Origin: Solanum dulcamara
Lineage: Eukaryota; Streptophyta; Magnoliopsida; Solanales; Solanaceae
Direction: 5' to 3'
Assembly: GCF_947179165.1 (NCBI RefSeq)
Contig: NC_077240.1
Span: 2,239,501-2,303,500 of the forward strand
Length of the DNA: 64,000 nucleotides
Positions within the stretch are counted from its first letter, which is position 1. Each line of letters opens with the position of its first letter. The notes beneath the pieces are model-generated. The model saw only the letters and a program-made list of their open reading frames with translations. It was not told the origin of the DNA and ran no database searches. Shown one piece after another: positions 46,184-56,883 of the stretch. Made by a program: the position numbers and the translations under genes.

Positions 46184-48025
46184 TTTTCTTTGAATTGAAT
46201 AGCAGATTAATGAGAAAAATGTAGCGCAAGTTGGTTATGCCTCCATCTGCAATCTTGGACAAAAAGACTGATAATGCCCATTTGGGTGTTGTGCTCTTGT
46301 GTTGAATATGATGACTTGGCCTTTCTGATTGTATATTTTCTTGCTCGATAATAAAGCCATGTTGCTGTAGTTCATTTCCTTTAGTCTCAGATCAAGAGTA
46401 GTATATCAATTCTTTCCCCTCTTTATGCGAAAGGGATGATCAAGCATATTGAACTACTTCTCATTAAGGAAATAAAAATAGAGCCTCGAAATACGATTTG
46501 ATGTTCTGGAGTTGATGACGGATTGTGCACTTCACACTGGTGATTTAACGATTTAAGAAGGAAACTAACTTTGAAAACATCTCTATGATTCACAATTTGG
46601 GATGAAACTGTGCGCTACTGTTTGCCGAATATCTGTATTGATCAAAGAAAACACTAAGGCTGGTTCATGCAGGATGGAACACTCATGGAGCTTTTGAATT
46701 GTTGAATGGGAATATTGAGGTATAACCCCGTCATTTTTTGTTTTTTAAAGGGGGGTTAATATGTTCTCATTTTCCTTTTCTGTTTATCATAAGTCGATTC
46801 TTTGCAATTTTGATCTACAACCCCATTTTTCATTTACTCGATTATACGGATCACATATGGTGGAGTTGAATAGAATAAGAATACAATCAACACAAAAGTT
46901 CCAAACATTCAGAATACTACTTGCAATTGTAGAATACAACATAAAATAGGGTCTTTATGACTTGGAGACAACTCATTAATAGCAGGGGAAGATTTATAGG
47001 GAAAATTCGGGCATGTGAACCTGTGATCAAAATCAAATTAGTTTCTGATTTAGGGGTATTCTGCCCTATTATTGCAGAATGTATGATGCTCTTGGTTACT
47101 TCTTATGGTTATGAACACATTCTTTCTGTAGGTCTTGATTGATGATAGGCCAAGGCCGACAAGTTTTATTTAGTGTCCATTGGTGACAAATAGTTTGTAG
47201 ATCCATTGTTACGTAGACTTAATAGGGAGAGGAAATACAAGATGGAAGGTCTCCTTTTTGTGCAGCAAAGTTTTGAAACTTCTCTTTACGTGGGATCTCC
47301 TAAAAGGGAATTGCTGGTATGCAAAAGCAGCAGTGAACGTAAGTCAGGTCAAGGTCATTCAAGCTTTGCTTAAAAGACGGTACACAAATTGTTCATGCGA
47401 TTGATTTTTGGTACATGATGTATATGTCTTGAAGCTCTGGAATTTGGCTGCAAAGACATTTTGTACACTTTTCGCGCATATGCTTTGGCACCTAGTACCA
47501 TTGATCTGGGTTTCTCCTCTTCTTCGCTGGTTAAATTTGTATGATACGAAGTTATCTCTTCAGGTGTGTATTCTATCCAGTTCTGATAAAATAGTATAAG
47601 AACACATAGAAGTAGTATTGGAGTGTTGGAATAATTCTTCATCAAGCAAAAGATTGAGGTGAACAAAAACCTAAGTCACAACCTCTTAAAACAGTTGATC
47701 ATCAAATGCAGACAAGAGAATAGTAAATACCTATATTTACTTCGAGATTTACAAGAGAGACAGCATTTATTATCAAGAATACAGTTTTAACGATTTCCTT
47801 GAGAAATAGTGCGTTCATAAACAGAAAACACTATAAAAACTGATGAGAGACGAAACTCGTGTTCTTGTTCCATCCCATTTAACTGCACAATACGAAAATT
47901 AAATGCATCAATGACCACCTATTTAAGCTACTACAATATGACTAATATATACCGGACCAAGACACAATCCCAGAAAGCACATCTAGGCATATCCGTTAGA
48001 GGGTAGAAGCATCACAACTAAAGTT
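46184..48025. other. 3' flank of the three-exon gene, unassigned
   Basis: I see no supportable gene. The start of this stretch is probably the 3' UTR (an AATAAA-like ATAATAAAG at 46349). Short frames at 46957-47142 and 47370-47666 lack recognisable domains. The composition is less AT-rich than average, so fragments of old genes are possible. Confidence 0.35.
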
Positions 48026-48415
48026 TGATAGGATAATAAATAATGAAAATAAATTGGGCACGAGAATTTTGCGTGGAAACCTCTCAAACAGATAGAAGGG
48101 AAAAACCACGGGGTAGAAGGATTTTACTATAATATGGGAGTACACTGCTCTCAAATATAAGGAGAAAATATTAAATAAACACTTCTCTCTTGTAAAAGGA
48201 ATAACTCACTAAAGAGGACACTCAAAACTATAATATTTATCTTGGTGTATAACTCTCTTTTTGGGATGATACAAATGAGAGCAAAAGGCCTCTATTTATA
48301 GGAAACAAAAGCGCGTAAAGAAAATTTTACGCGTTAATTTTCTGTCAAATCAAAAGTTGTTGTCATCTTTTCTTGGACGCTGCCTCCTTTTTTGGTTTTC
48401 TTTGACTTTCTTGCA
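48026..48415 (-). repeat. 3' LTR of copia element
   Basis: The LTR lies directly after the polypurine tract and begins TGCAAGAAAGTC in element sense. A TATA box (CTATAAATAGAGG) sits about 110 bp inside. The end is taken at ...CCTATCA (48026). No partner LTR is found in this window, so identity between LTRs cannot be used to date it. Confidence 0.6.
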
Positions 48416-48488
48416 TTCTCCCACTTGAAGATTTAATTGAGAATTAATTAAGTCTCCATACCATACTTTCTACCCAATTACTGCAATG

Positions 48489-49336
48489 TTATGTTTCTGC
48501 TAAGCCAATAGAAGATCGACACCATACAAACTTGTTACTATTGATCGGCTTCGTAAATATATCTGCTAAGTTGTCATTAGTGTTAATTTTCTGAATATCC
48601 ATACTATCTTTTTCTACCTTATCACGAACAAAGTGATACTTAACTCGTATGTGCTTTGTCCTTGAATGAAATGTCGGATTCTTTGCAAGATGCAAAGTGC
48701 TCTGACTGTCACAAAACAGAGAAACCTTCTCTTGTTTGTGCCCGAGCTCCTCCAGTAACATCTGCATCTATATTGCCTCTTTGCTAGCTTGTGTAGCTAC
48801 TACATATTCTATTTCCGTTGTTGATGTAGCCACTATAGATTGCAGTTTTAAAACCCAGCTTACAGCTCCTCCAGTAAGATTAAACACATAACCTGTGGTG
48901 GACTTGCTTTTATCAAGATCACCTGCATAATCTGAATCAACATAACCTTTAATAGTAAAGTCTGATCCTCCATAACACATTGCAACATCTGAGGTATCCT
49001 TGATATTTTCAGGATCCTCTTAACAGTATTCCAATGCTCTCTACTAGAATTAGCCATGTATTGACTAACCACTCTCACTTCTTGTGCAATGTCAGGTCCT
49101 ATACATACCATGACGAACATTAAACCTCCCACTGCTGATACATACGGTACTCGAGACATCTCAATCCTATCTGATGTATTGCTAGGACTCATACTTGAGT
49201 ATAACTTAAAATTATTAGGAAGTGGGGTAGAAATTGACTTATAGTCTTGCATCTTGAAGCGTCGCAAGATTTTCTTCAAGTAGTTCTCTTGAGAAAGCCA
49301 AATCTTCCTATTATTTCTGTCTCGGTGAATTTGCAT
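48489..49336 (-). pseudogene. copia RT C-terminus and RNase H remnant
   Basis: Frames covering this span give the end of RT (WLSQENYLKKILRRFKMQDY, then STPLP) and the RNase H core (GYVDSDYAGDLDKSKSTTGY; later SLFCDSQSTLHLAKNP, RTKHIRVKYHFVRDKV and ADIFTKP). These are standard copia landmarks in the correct order. At least two frameshifts or stops separate the frames. Confidence 0.8.
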
Positions 49337-49390
49337 TCATAGAATCTTATTTACTAGTCTCAAGTCCTTCATTTCAAACTCCCTAGCTAA

Positions 49391-50617
49391 CTATGCTTTT
49401 AAATTTGTGAGACGATATTTGTTGGGGCCTGCTACCAACATGTCATCAACATATAGCAGCAAAATAACAAAATCGTCATCACCAAATCTCTTGTAATAAA
49501 CACAAGGATTTGAACTATGTCTGTTGTATCTAAGGCTTATAATGAAGGAATCAAATCTCTTATACCAACACCTTGGCACCTATTTGAGACCGTATAGAGA
49601 TTTGTTCAACCTACAAACCAAGTTTTCTTTTCCCTGTTATTCAAAACCTTCTGGTTGGAGCACGTAAATTTCTTCTTCAAGCTCTCCATGAAGAAATACA
49701 GTTTTGACATCTAACTGCTCTAAGTACAAGTCAAATATAGCACACATTGTCAGGACCACTCAAATTATTGTGAGTCGAACCACCGGAGAAAATATCTCAT
49801 TGAAGCCTATACCTTCTTTCTGAGCAAATTCTTTTACCACCAATCTTGCACGATACTTCTCCACTTGATCATTACCATTGTGTTTGATCTTATAGACCCA
49901 TTTATTTCCAATGGCCTTCCTTTCTTGTGGTAATTAAATAAAATCCCATGTTTTAATTTTATAAAGAGCTTCAATTTCTTCTTGCATTGCTACTATCCAC
50001 AGAGATGATTCTTGGCCTTTCATAGCCTCGTGAAAAGTTGAAGGCTCTCCATCCTCGGTTAATAGACAATATGCAATATTGACCTCCATAGAATAATCTG
50101 AGTGTCAAGCTGGTTCTCTTTTCTCCCTAGTTGACCGTCGAACTTGTGGAGTTTCGATCTCAGTTTGTTTTTGTTCTTTGTGTTCTGGTGCAACTTCAGA
50201 AGAAACTGGAACTTCTTCTATTTCTTCAACTTCAACTGTAGTAGTCTCTGATTTTTCTTTCGAAGTGCTGCCTTCTTTTGCTTGTAACGTGTTTTCAACA
50301 AATACAACATCCCTGCTGGTTATCACCTTGCGGGCAGTGGGATCCCACAAGCGATATCCCTTAACTCAATCAGCATACCCTACGAAAATGCATTCTCTGG
50401 ATTTCGGATCTAAATTTAATTTTTCTTGAGTGTTGTACATAACATAAGTAGAACTTCCAAATATATGTAACCAAGAATAATCAACTGATTTTCCTATCCA
50501 CATCTCCATTGGTGTTTTCAGATCAATTCCGATTGATGGTAACCGATTAATCACATAACAGGAGGTTTTGATTGCTTCTGCCCAGAATGGTTTTTCCAAC
50601 CCTACAGTTGCCAACAT
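49391..50617 (-). pseudogene. copia integrase C-terminus and RT remnant
   Basis: The upper part (50366-50617) reads GLEKPFWAEAIKTSCYVINR, then LHIFGS and SRECIFVGYAD, the integrase C-terminal region of copia. A hydrophilic P/E/T-rich spacer (50105-50350) follows. The lower part (49391-49579) contains the RT active-site motif YVDDMLVAG. Frames are broken between these parts, so no continuous polyprotein exists. Confidence 0.8.
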
Positions 50618-50668
50618 TGCTCTTGTTTATTCCAACAAGGTTCTATTCATCCGCTCTGCTACTGCATT

Positions 50669-51610
50669 TTATTGTGGAGTATATGCCACCATGAACTGCC
50701 TTTTAATACCCTCTTGTTTACAGAAGTTATCAAATTCATCACCAGTGTATTCTCCTCCATTATCTGTCCTCAAACACATGTATTCTCCTCCATTATTTGT
50801 CCTTAAACACTTGATCTTTTTCTCAGATTCAAGTTCCACCCGCGCTTTGAATTCTTTGAAAATCAGAAAAACATTTGCCTTGCTCTTGATTGGATACACC
50901 CAACTTCTCCTGGAGTAATTGTTGATAAATGACACGAAATATTTCGCTCCTCCTAGGGACTCCACCGGTGCTTTCCAGACATCAGAGTAGACCAGATTTA
51001 ATATTTCCTTGCTTTTAGCAAAGGAACTGCTAAACTTCAGTTTATGTTGCTTACTGGTAACATAATGCTCACAAAAGGGTAGTGAAACCTTTTTAAGCCC
51101 AGGAAGAAGCTTTTGCTCAGTAAGAATCTTCAAACCTCGTTCTGATATATGGCCAAGTTTACGATGCCACATCATCGTTGATTCTTCAAATGAACTTGCA
51201 GGCGCGGCTAATGTTTCTCCTTCTTGGTGTGTTTCACCTTTAAGCACATATAGATTTGCAGCAAGTTTTTCTGCTTTCATCATTATAAGAGCTCCTTTTG
51301 ATATTTTCATAACTCTATTATGAGTCTTATATGAACATCCATTATCATCTAATTGTCCCAAAGACAATAGATTTTTCCTCAAGTCTTTTACATGTCGTAC
51401 CTCCTGGATGGTGAGTACTGTGCCATCATACATCTTTATTTTGATGGACCTAATACCAATAACATCCAAAGCATCATTATCTCCCATGAACACAGACCCT
51501 CCTGAGATAGGATTATATTGATGGAACCATTCTCTCCGGGAAGTCATGTGTCATGTTGCTCCGGTATCCATTATCTAGATATCAGTGAAATGTTTTCTGT
51601 CTTCATTATT
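50669..51610 (-). pseudogene. copia protease/GAG-pre-integrase/integrase remnant
   Basis: Upstream of the 292-residue frame, the protease-type DTGAT motif is followed by an in-frame TGA (TCHMT reduced to T-stop-HMT), and the preceding W codon is TAG. The frame then shows a GAG-pre-integrase MWHRKLGHISERGLKIL. The zinc-binding CEHY has lost the second cysteine expected from CEHC. The integrase core has SDVWKAP and INNYSR (usually IDDYSR). A short tandem duplication gives CLRTNNGGEYM and then CLRTDNGGEYTGDEF, so the catalytic-aspartate motif is doubled, with N in one copy. Confidence 0.8.
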
Positions 51611-51678
51611 TGATATTGCTTCACTACATAAAATATCGTCATCATCCGAGATACTTGCAACATTCCCTTGAATATTTG

Positions 51679-52010
51679 GTGGGAAAACAAGTTGATTTGT
51701 GTGATATGAACTATATTGTGATTGGAGTCGGATCCAAAAATTTAAATTTGATAGATTCAGTATTTGAGATTTTTATCGTTGAACTCACTACATGCGAAAT
51801 TATGGGTATTGGAGTTGTTGTATTAGTTTTTGTTATATATATTTTTCATGTTGAACCTACATCAGAGTACAGGTCAAGTTATATTCGCACTTACAGTAGA
51901 GTTACAACTAACATTTGTGTTGTCAATTATTTTGTTTTAGATGACCTAATGTCCTAGTTAAAAGTTTGATCTTTCTTCCAACTTGTTTGTGCTTATCTCT
52001 AGTGTTGAGT
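51679..52010 (+). pseudogene. AGPase large-subunit fragment (intron 1-exon 2-intron 2)
   Basis: This stretch parallels 52985-53490 of the main AGPase pseudogene and 59300-59590. Shared words include GTATTTGAGATTTTTATCGTTGAACTCAC, CATGTTGA(A/G)CCTACA and the exon 2 end (AAGTTATATTCGCACTTACAGTAGAGTTACAACT, matching AAGTTATTCCCACTTACAAGTAGAACTGCAACC by position). Most of exon 2 is deleted. Intron 2 similarity continues to about 52010. Confidence 0.65.
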
Positions 52011-52692
52011 TTTGAAGCTAGAAAATGTTGCAGTCCATTACACAAAAGATAACCATATTTTCCTCACCAAAGACCTAATAGCTAGCCTTTTTAAGTGTTT
52101 CATGTCCACGCTCTTATAACCATAATAATAACTTGTTTAATACTTGGTACAAGTTTCAAGAAATATCTTTTTGAATGTTACAAAAAAAAATCTTCTTTTT
52201 ACCCCACAAATTATATGATAGTTCATCTTATTCCTAAAATAGATAAAAGAAAAAACTTGAATCCCCAGCTTCCTCATTGATAGGCACGAAATGTCTTCTC
52301 AGCAGCACATTTTAATGATATATATTATAGACGGATCTAGAATTTCTAAAATATGGGTGCAACCTTTCCTAGTATGGGTGTCAGCCCATAATATTATACC
52401 TAATTTTACAGAGATCACGGGTTCAGGTTCCCCATATCTGGAGGATATTGTAAAGATTCATGTTATGGTAATGCTATGAGTTACTAGTACAAAGCATATA
52501 TCTAGCTTGGGTTTTGAGTCACTGACCATTTTAATTTTTTTAATTAATGATATTTTCTTTTTGTATTTTATAACTTTCTTGGTTGCTTAGAGATTACCTA
52601 TACTTAATTGGGATTTGAATACATCTATTTGATTTGGATCCATTGATAAGTCATAATATTTGGGATTGCTGAGTTCTTGATTGTATGCAGAA
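52011..52692. other. duplicated flank, then AGPase upstream region
   Basis: 52011-52310 repeats at 59600-59900 (GAAGCTAGA(A/C)AATGTTGCAGTCC, AATCCCCAGCTTCCT). Part of it also recurs at 39235-39480. The rest leads up to the AGPase start codon and may include its former 5' UTR/promoter. No independent gene is seen. Confidence 0.55.
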
Positions 52693-55540
52693 ATGGATAC
52701 TTGCTGTGTGGCTATGAAATCCACTGTCCATTTTGGGAGAGTGAGCACTGGTGGTTTTAACAATGGAGAGAAGGAGTTTTTTGGGGGAGAAGATGAGAGG
52801 GAGTTTAAACAACAATCTCAGGATTAATCAGTTGTCGAAAAGTTTGAAACTTGAGAAGAAGGAGAACAAGATCAAACCTGGGGTTGCTTACTCTGTGATC
52901 ACTACTGAAAATGACAAAGAGACTCTGGTAATAATCAATTTCTTTATTAGGACATGTTTGCTTCAACTAATGCCATAGTAGTGTTGTAGATATGGTGGAA
53001 ATACGAACTATATCGAATCCATCATTTAAACTTGATAGGTCCAATATTTGAGATTTTTAGCGTTGAACTCACGACACTATAAGATTATGGGTTTTGAGTT
53101 TAATTTTGTTGAAATTCTAGTACTACTAGTCTTTTGCTATATATACGTTTCATGTTGAAGATACTGTGTTAAGTTGAGCCTACAATATTTATCTCCATCA
53201 GCCTGTGATTGTGATTGTTTGCTGGACCTATGTAGTTCGTAGAGATGCCACGTCTTGAGAGACGCCGGGCAAATCCCAAGGATGTGGCTGCAGTCATACT
53301 AGGAGGAGGTGAAGGGACCAAGTTATTCCCACTTACAAGTAGAACTGCAACCCCTGCTGTAAGAGACTTATCTTTGCTCATGAACTTACATTCGTTTTCT
53401 CATTTTTTTGTTTTAGATGCCTAATGTCCAGTTAAAACTGTGTTTCTTTTCTTCCAAGTTATTTGTCTTTATCTCTTGTGTTAAAGTTCAGACTTTTCCA
53501 ACTATGACTTTTAAGATTTAGGCACTAATGACTCACCCCTTCTCCAGTATGCCCTTTATTGTTCTGAATCTTATTAAGGGGAAATTGGATCATCTGTGTT
53601 TCATGTTCTTGTTTTTTACCTTTAGGATGTGCTCAGATTTTTTTATGATATATTATTTGTTGATTTCTACCTTAAACAGATCGATTAGAAATAGATAAAA
53701 TATGTGTTAAAGATTGCAAGTTGTTGTTCACTCTACGGTCAATTTCTAAAGATTCTGATGTGTTTGTGCAACATGCCACCAGGTTCCGGTTGGAGGATGC
53801 TACAGGCTAATAGAAATCCCAACTAGCAACTGTATCAACAGTGCTATTAACAAGATTTTTGTGCTGACACAGTACAATGCTGCTCCCCTGAATCGTCACA
53901 TTGCTCGAACATATTTTGGCAATGGTGTGAGCTTCGGAGATGGATTTGTTGAGGTTTGAGACTATACTTCTGAAATTCTTGAAGGAACCTGGATTGATCT
54001 TGCTAGATATCACAGCTGAGCTAATTAATATGAGTAAACTTGTTGGTCCTCCAAGTGATTTGTTCACACAAAATCTGTAACAATTGAGGATGATTTCTTC
54101 ATTGTTTTTCTGCTTTCTTGTTTCATTTTACTGACTGAAAGGAATTCCATCATAAAACAGGTACACCTGGGGAAGCAGGAAAAAAATGGTTTCAAAGAAC
54201 TGCAGATGCTGTTAGACAATTTATATGGGTATTTGAGGTTGGTCTCTACCAGGGTGGATCTACATGGGAGTGAGGGGTTCACTCGAACCCCCTCAATCGA
54301 AAAATTATGTTGTATATAGAAGGTTAAATTTGAATATTATGGATATATACCCTTTAATGAACCCCCTTAGTACAATTGAAAAGAATGGCTCAGTGGTAAG
54401 GGGGTTCAATTTATAACTAAGGTCGTGAGTTTGATTCTCGCTCAAGTCTTTCTTTAAAAGTTTTTTACTCCCTTTTCTATTTAATGTGCATTTTGGGCTT
54501 TGGATATGTTGTTGGGCTTGAGCCTTTCTCACTCTCAAATGAGCAATTGTGGCTGGGTAGACAAAAAGTAGTTAGCCCATTTGTGTATATTTGTTATTTA
54601 CTTAATTGTTTTTTTATTTTTCTTAAGTTTAAATATTGTATTTAAAATATTTTATATATTTTTTTTATGTAATTGGAATGAAAAATATTCCTATTCTCTC
54701 CTTTTCATGCTCACATATAAGCCCTAACTGGATTTCTATAATTTCTAACTGATTTTCAATATTAACACACTTTTTCACCAAAAGAAAAGAAATAACATAC
54801 TATGCATATCTCGTTTTGTTAAATTTTATATATTATTTATCGAGTTACATAGTAAGTTCTTTTCAACTATATTTTTATCATTCTACATATTAATATATTG
54901 ATGTTGTTCAACATCTTTTGTTATTATTACTATTATTATTGAGTACTAAAAATATATTATTTTTAAAAAAGTGTAAATATTGAATTATTAATATCATAAT
55001 ATTTTTTATTTTCTTTATCAATTTCAAAAAAATATATTATGATATTAATAATTCAATACTCACTTTTTAAAGAAACTTATCTTTTGTGAGGCATTAATTT
55101 AAAAGAAAAAATAGAAAGTTTAAAATAAAGTAGGACAGTGCAAAGTGAAAGTTAAAAAAAATGATATTTTTTAAAAAAGGCTCGACGGTGTAGAGAAAAA
55201 TGGAAAGAAATGTTAAAAGGACAAATAAGGCGAGTTAAAATTTAGCAAACATCTGCTTTAATTTTTCTTTGCTTATTTCCTTTCTTTATATGTTGAACCC
55301 CCTAAATTAAAATGCTGCATCCGCCACCGGTCTCTACAATGTCCAAGTAAAGGATCTTGGATCTTGGATCTTTCTATTGAAATTATTTTTATGAATTGAG
55401 TACATTAGTTACTCAACTAAAAGATTAGCGGTAGTTTTAACGAATTTATGCTGTCTTCTCAGGGATACATATTCCGAGACTATTGGGACACTTAAAATCT
55501 TTTTATGATGCTAGCTATGGCGGTCCTCAATTCCCTTTGT
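52693..55540 (+). pseudogene. ADP-glucose pyrophosphorylase large-subunit pseudogene
   Basis: Exon 1 (52693-52927) encodes a transit-peptide-like start (MDTCCVAMKSTVHFGRVS) but has one extra G in a G run at about 52780-52785. This shifts the frame and leads to a stop; the downstream frame resumes the family sequence (RGSLNNNLRINQLSKSLKLE). Exon 2 (about 53236-53357) carries [19 protein letters not shown] and TKLFPLT, the nucleotide-binding loop. Exon 3 (53781-53953) has [20 protein letters not shown] and [16 protein letters not shown]. Exon 4 (54161-54238) has [20 protein letters not shown] but lacks the usual start of that exon. A hAT element follows in the next intron. Then only a late exon remains (55463-55520, YIFRDYW...GTLK/SFYDAS, frameshifted). 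Retained introns show a non-processed duplicate. The active enzyme makes ADP-glucose for starch in plastids; this copy cannot. Confidence 0.9.
54250..55329. mobile_element. hAT-type element in AGPase pseudogene
   Basis: The 1,080-bp insertion is flanked by perfect 8-bp direct repeats GTCTCTAC (54242-54249 and 55330-55337). The ends are imperfect inverted repeats (CAGGGTGGATCTACATGG against CGGTGGCGGATGCAGCAT) of a well-known Solanaceae hAT type (CAGTGGCGGA...). GGGGTTC follows on both sides. It encodes no transposase. It carries tRNA-like A and B boxes near 54386-54439. Confidence 0.85.
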
Positions 55541-55794
55541 TAATATGATAATAAAAATCCCAATTCCTTAATAAAGACTTTTGAGGCTTTTCCATGTAAA
55601 AATAGTAATTTAATTTTGTTAGTTGACCTTATTTGGTTTGGATTTGAATTCCTTATTGATATTGGTTTGGGATAGCAAAAACAAGGGAGTATGTATTCTT
55701 TATAAATAATCATTATGTTGTTGGCAAATAATTCATCTACACTAGTCTCAAAGCAAAGTTAATTAACTTGTAATTTGCTTTTCTTTTTTCCAGA

Positions 55795-56883
55795 ATGTGC
55801 ATTAACATGAGAATGGATGAGGAGAAGTACCCGCAGCTTCCTGATAAAATAATATTCTACATATTGAGCTACTTGCCACTTTCATGCTTGTTCAAATTCC
55901 GATCTGTTTGCAAGCTATGGAATACCCTCTTTCTTCACCCTCATTTCGCCGCCTTTCATTATAGAAATTCACAATCTGGTTTAAACTTGGATGATCTGAC
56001 AGGCAGTTTGAAAGTGAGGGAAAAGGTATTGAAGGACTTACGAAACGAGTACAGAGACGGAGTAGAGTTAAACCATATTAGTTCGAGTAGTCAAGGCTTA
56101 TTACTCCACAAATTTGCTACCATCTGTGATGATGATTCTTATCCTCCTATTGCTATAACTAGTACGAATTTGAGATACCGCATGCGCATTGAATGCTCTA
56201 TATTACGCCAAAGGCTTGATATCCCCAATCCACAAAATCCTACTTTATGCATTGCCTTGGATTTTGTTTTCGATAGCCAAGCTGTCAAGTTGATTTCTGT
56301 TCATCAACATGGCTATGAAATCCTCTCTCTTCGAATTGGGAGCGATCAAACTACTTATTGTTGGCGAGACGTTAACTTATCGAAGAAGAGGAACGACGAA
56401 ATTTCTCATGTTTTCTTTAGGATGGGAGTTGCTTATTGCATTTGTCATGCTGAAAGGGATCATATAGAAATTGATGTGTTGGATATGGTTGATGAGACCT
56501 ACATTGGTCATACTACTTTCCCTAGAGGTTTCTTCACCAGCCCTAGTCTCATGGATTGGAATGGCCAGCTCTCATTCGTTGAACAAGTAAAAGATGAGCT
56601 CCGTGTCTTGGTATTAAACGATTACAGAAAATTGAAATGGGATGAAACAATACGGATCATCAAGCTGGATTTCTTCAAGGAGCTAATGACATTTATTGCT
56701 TTTGCCGATAATTCTGTATTGTTCTTCGTGAAGCAGGACAAGAAATCCTTCTGCTGTTATGACATGAAGACGGAAAATTTAATTACTAGTGTATTGTCAA
56801 ACTGCATCAATTCTTCTGAAGATGTAATGGATGTGATCGTGATGATGATCTTCTTCAGGTGTGAGGGGGTTTTCAATTATTAA
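55795..56883 (+). CDS. F-box protein with F-box-associated region (362 aa)
   Basis: Residues about 12-56 (YPQLPDKIIFYILSYLPLSC, then KFRSVCKLWNTLFLHPHF) form a clear F-box, which binds SKP1 in SCF ubiquitin ligases. The remaining 300 residues look like an F-box-associated substrate-recognition region (blocks CIALDFVFDSQAVKLISV, YCWRDVNLS, VAYCICHAERDHIEIDVLD, YIGHTTFPRGFF, SPSLMDWNGQLSFVEQ). The length is normal for this large plant family. The frame is intact and uninterrupted. The ATG used is at 55795; a start at 55807 or 55813 is equally plausible, and TTTTTTCCAG directly before could be a splice acceptor for a 5' UTR intron. It lies 255 bp after the AGPase remnant on the same strand. A damaged second copy of its tail lies at 58838-59016. 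The substrate is unknown. Confidence 0.8.
   Translation: MCINMRMDEEKYPQLPDKIIFYILSYLPLSCLFKFRSVCKLWNTLFLHPHFAAFHYRNSQSGLNLDDLTGSLKVREKVLKDLRNEYRDGVELNHISSSSQGLLLHKFATICDDDSYPPIAITSTNLRYRMRIECSILRQRLDIPNPQNPTLCIALDFVFDSQAVKLISVHQHGYEILSLRIGSDQTTYCWRDVNLSKKRNDEISHVFFRMGVAYCICHAERDHIEIDVLDMVDETYIGHTTFPRGFFTSPSLMDWNGQLSFVEQVKDELRVLVLNDYRKLKWDETIRIIKLDFFKELMTFIAFADNSVLFFVKQDKKSFCCYDMKTENLITSVLSNCINSSEDVMDVIVMMIFFRCEGVFNY

Larger units (their letters stand above)
48026..51678 (-). mobile_element. 5'-truncated copia retrotransposon
   Basis: Read on the minus strand, protease, integrase, reverse transcriptase and RNase H remnants run from 51678 down to 48489. A polypurine tract (CAAGTGGGAGAA, 48416-48427) and a 3' LTR follow. 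The LTR starts TGCAAGAAAG at 48415, has CTATAAATAGAGG near 48293-48305 and ends about 48026. The gag part and 5' LTR are missing: at about 51678 the element changes abruptly into AGPase intron 1 sequence. Numerous stops and frameshifts make it inactive. The left LTR limit is approximate. Confidence 0.75.

Noticed and set aside
54380..54445. Possible tRNA gene
   Set aside because: A- and B-box-like motifs exist, but I could not form a convincing acceptor stem or a complete cloverleaf, and it lies in a hAT element.
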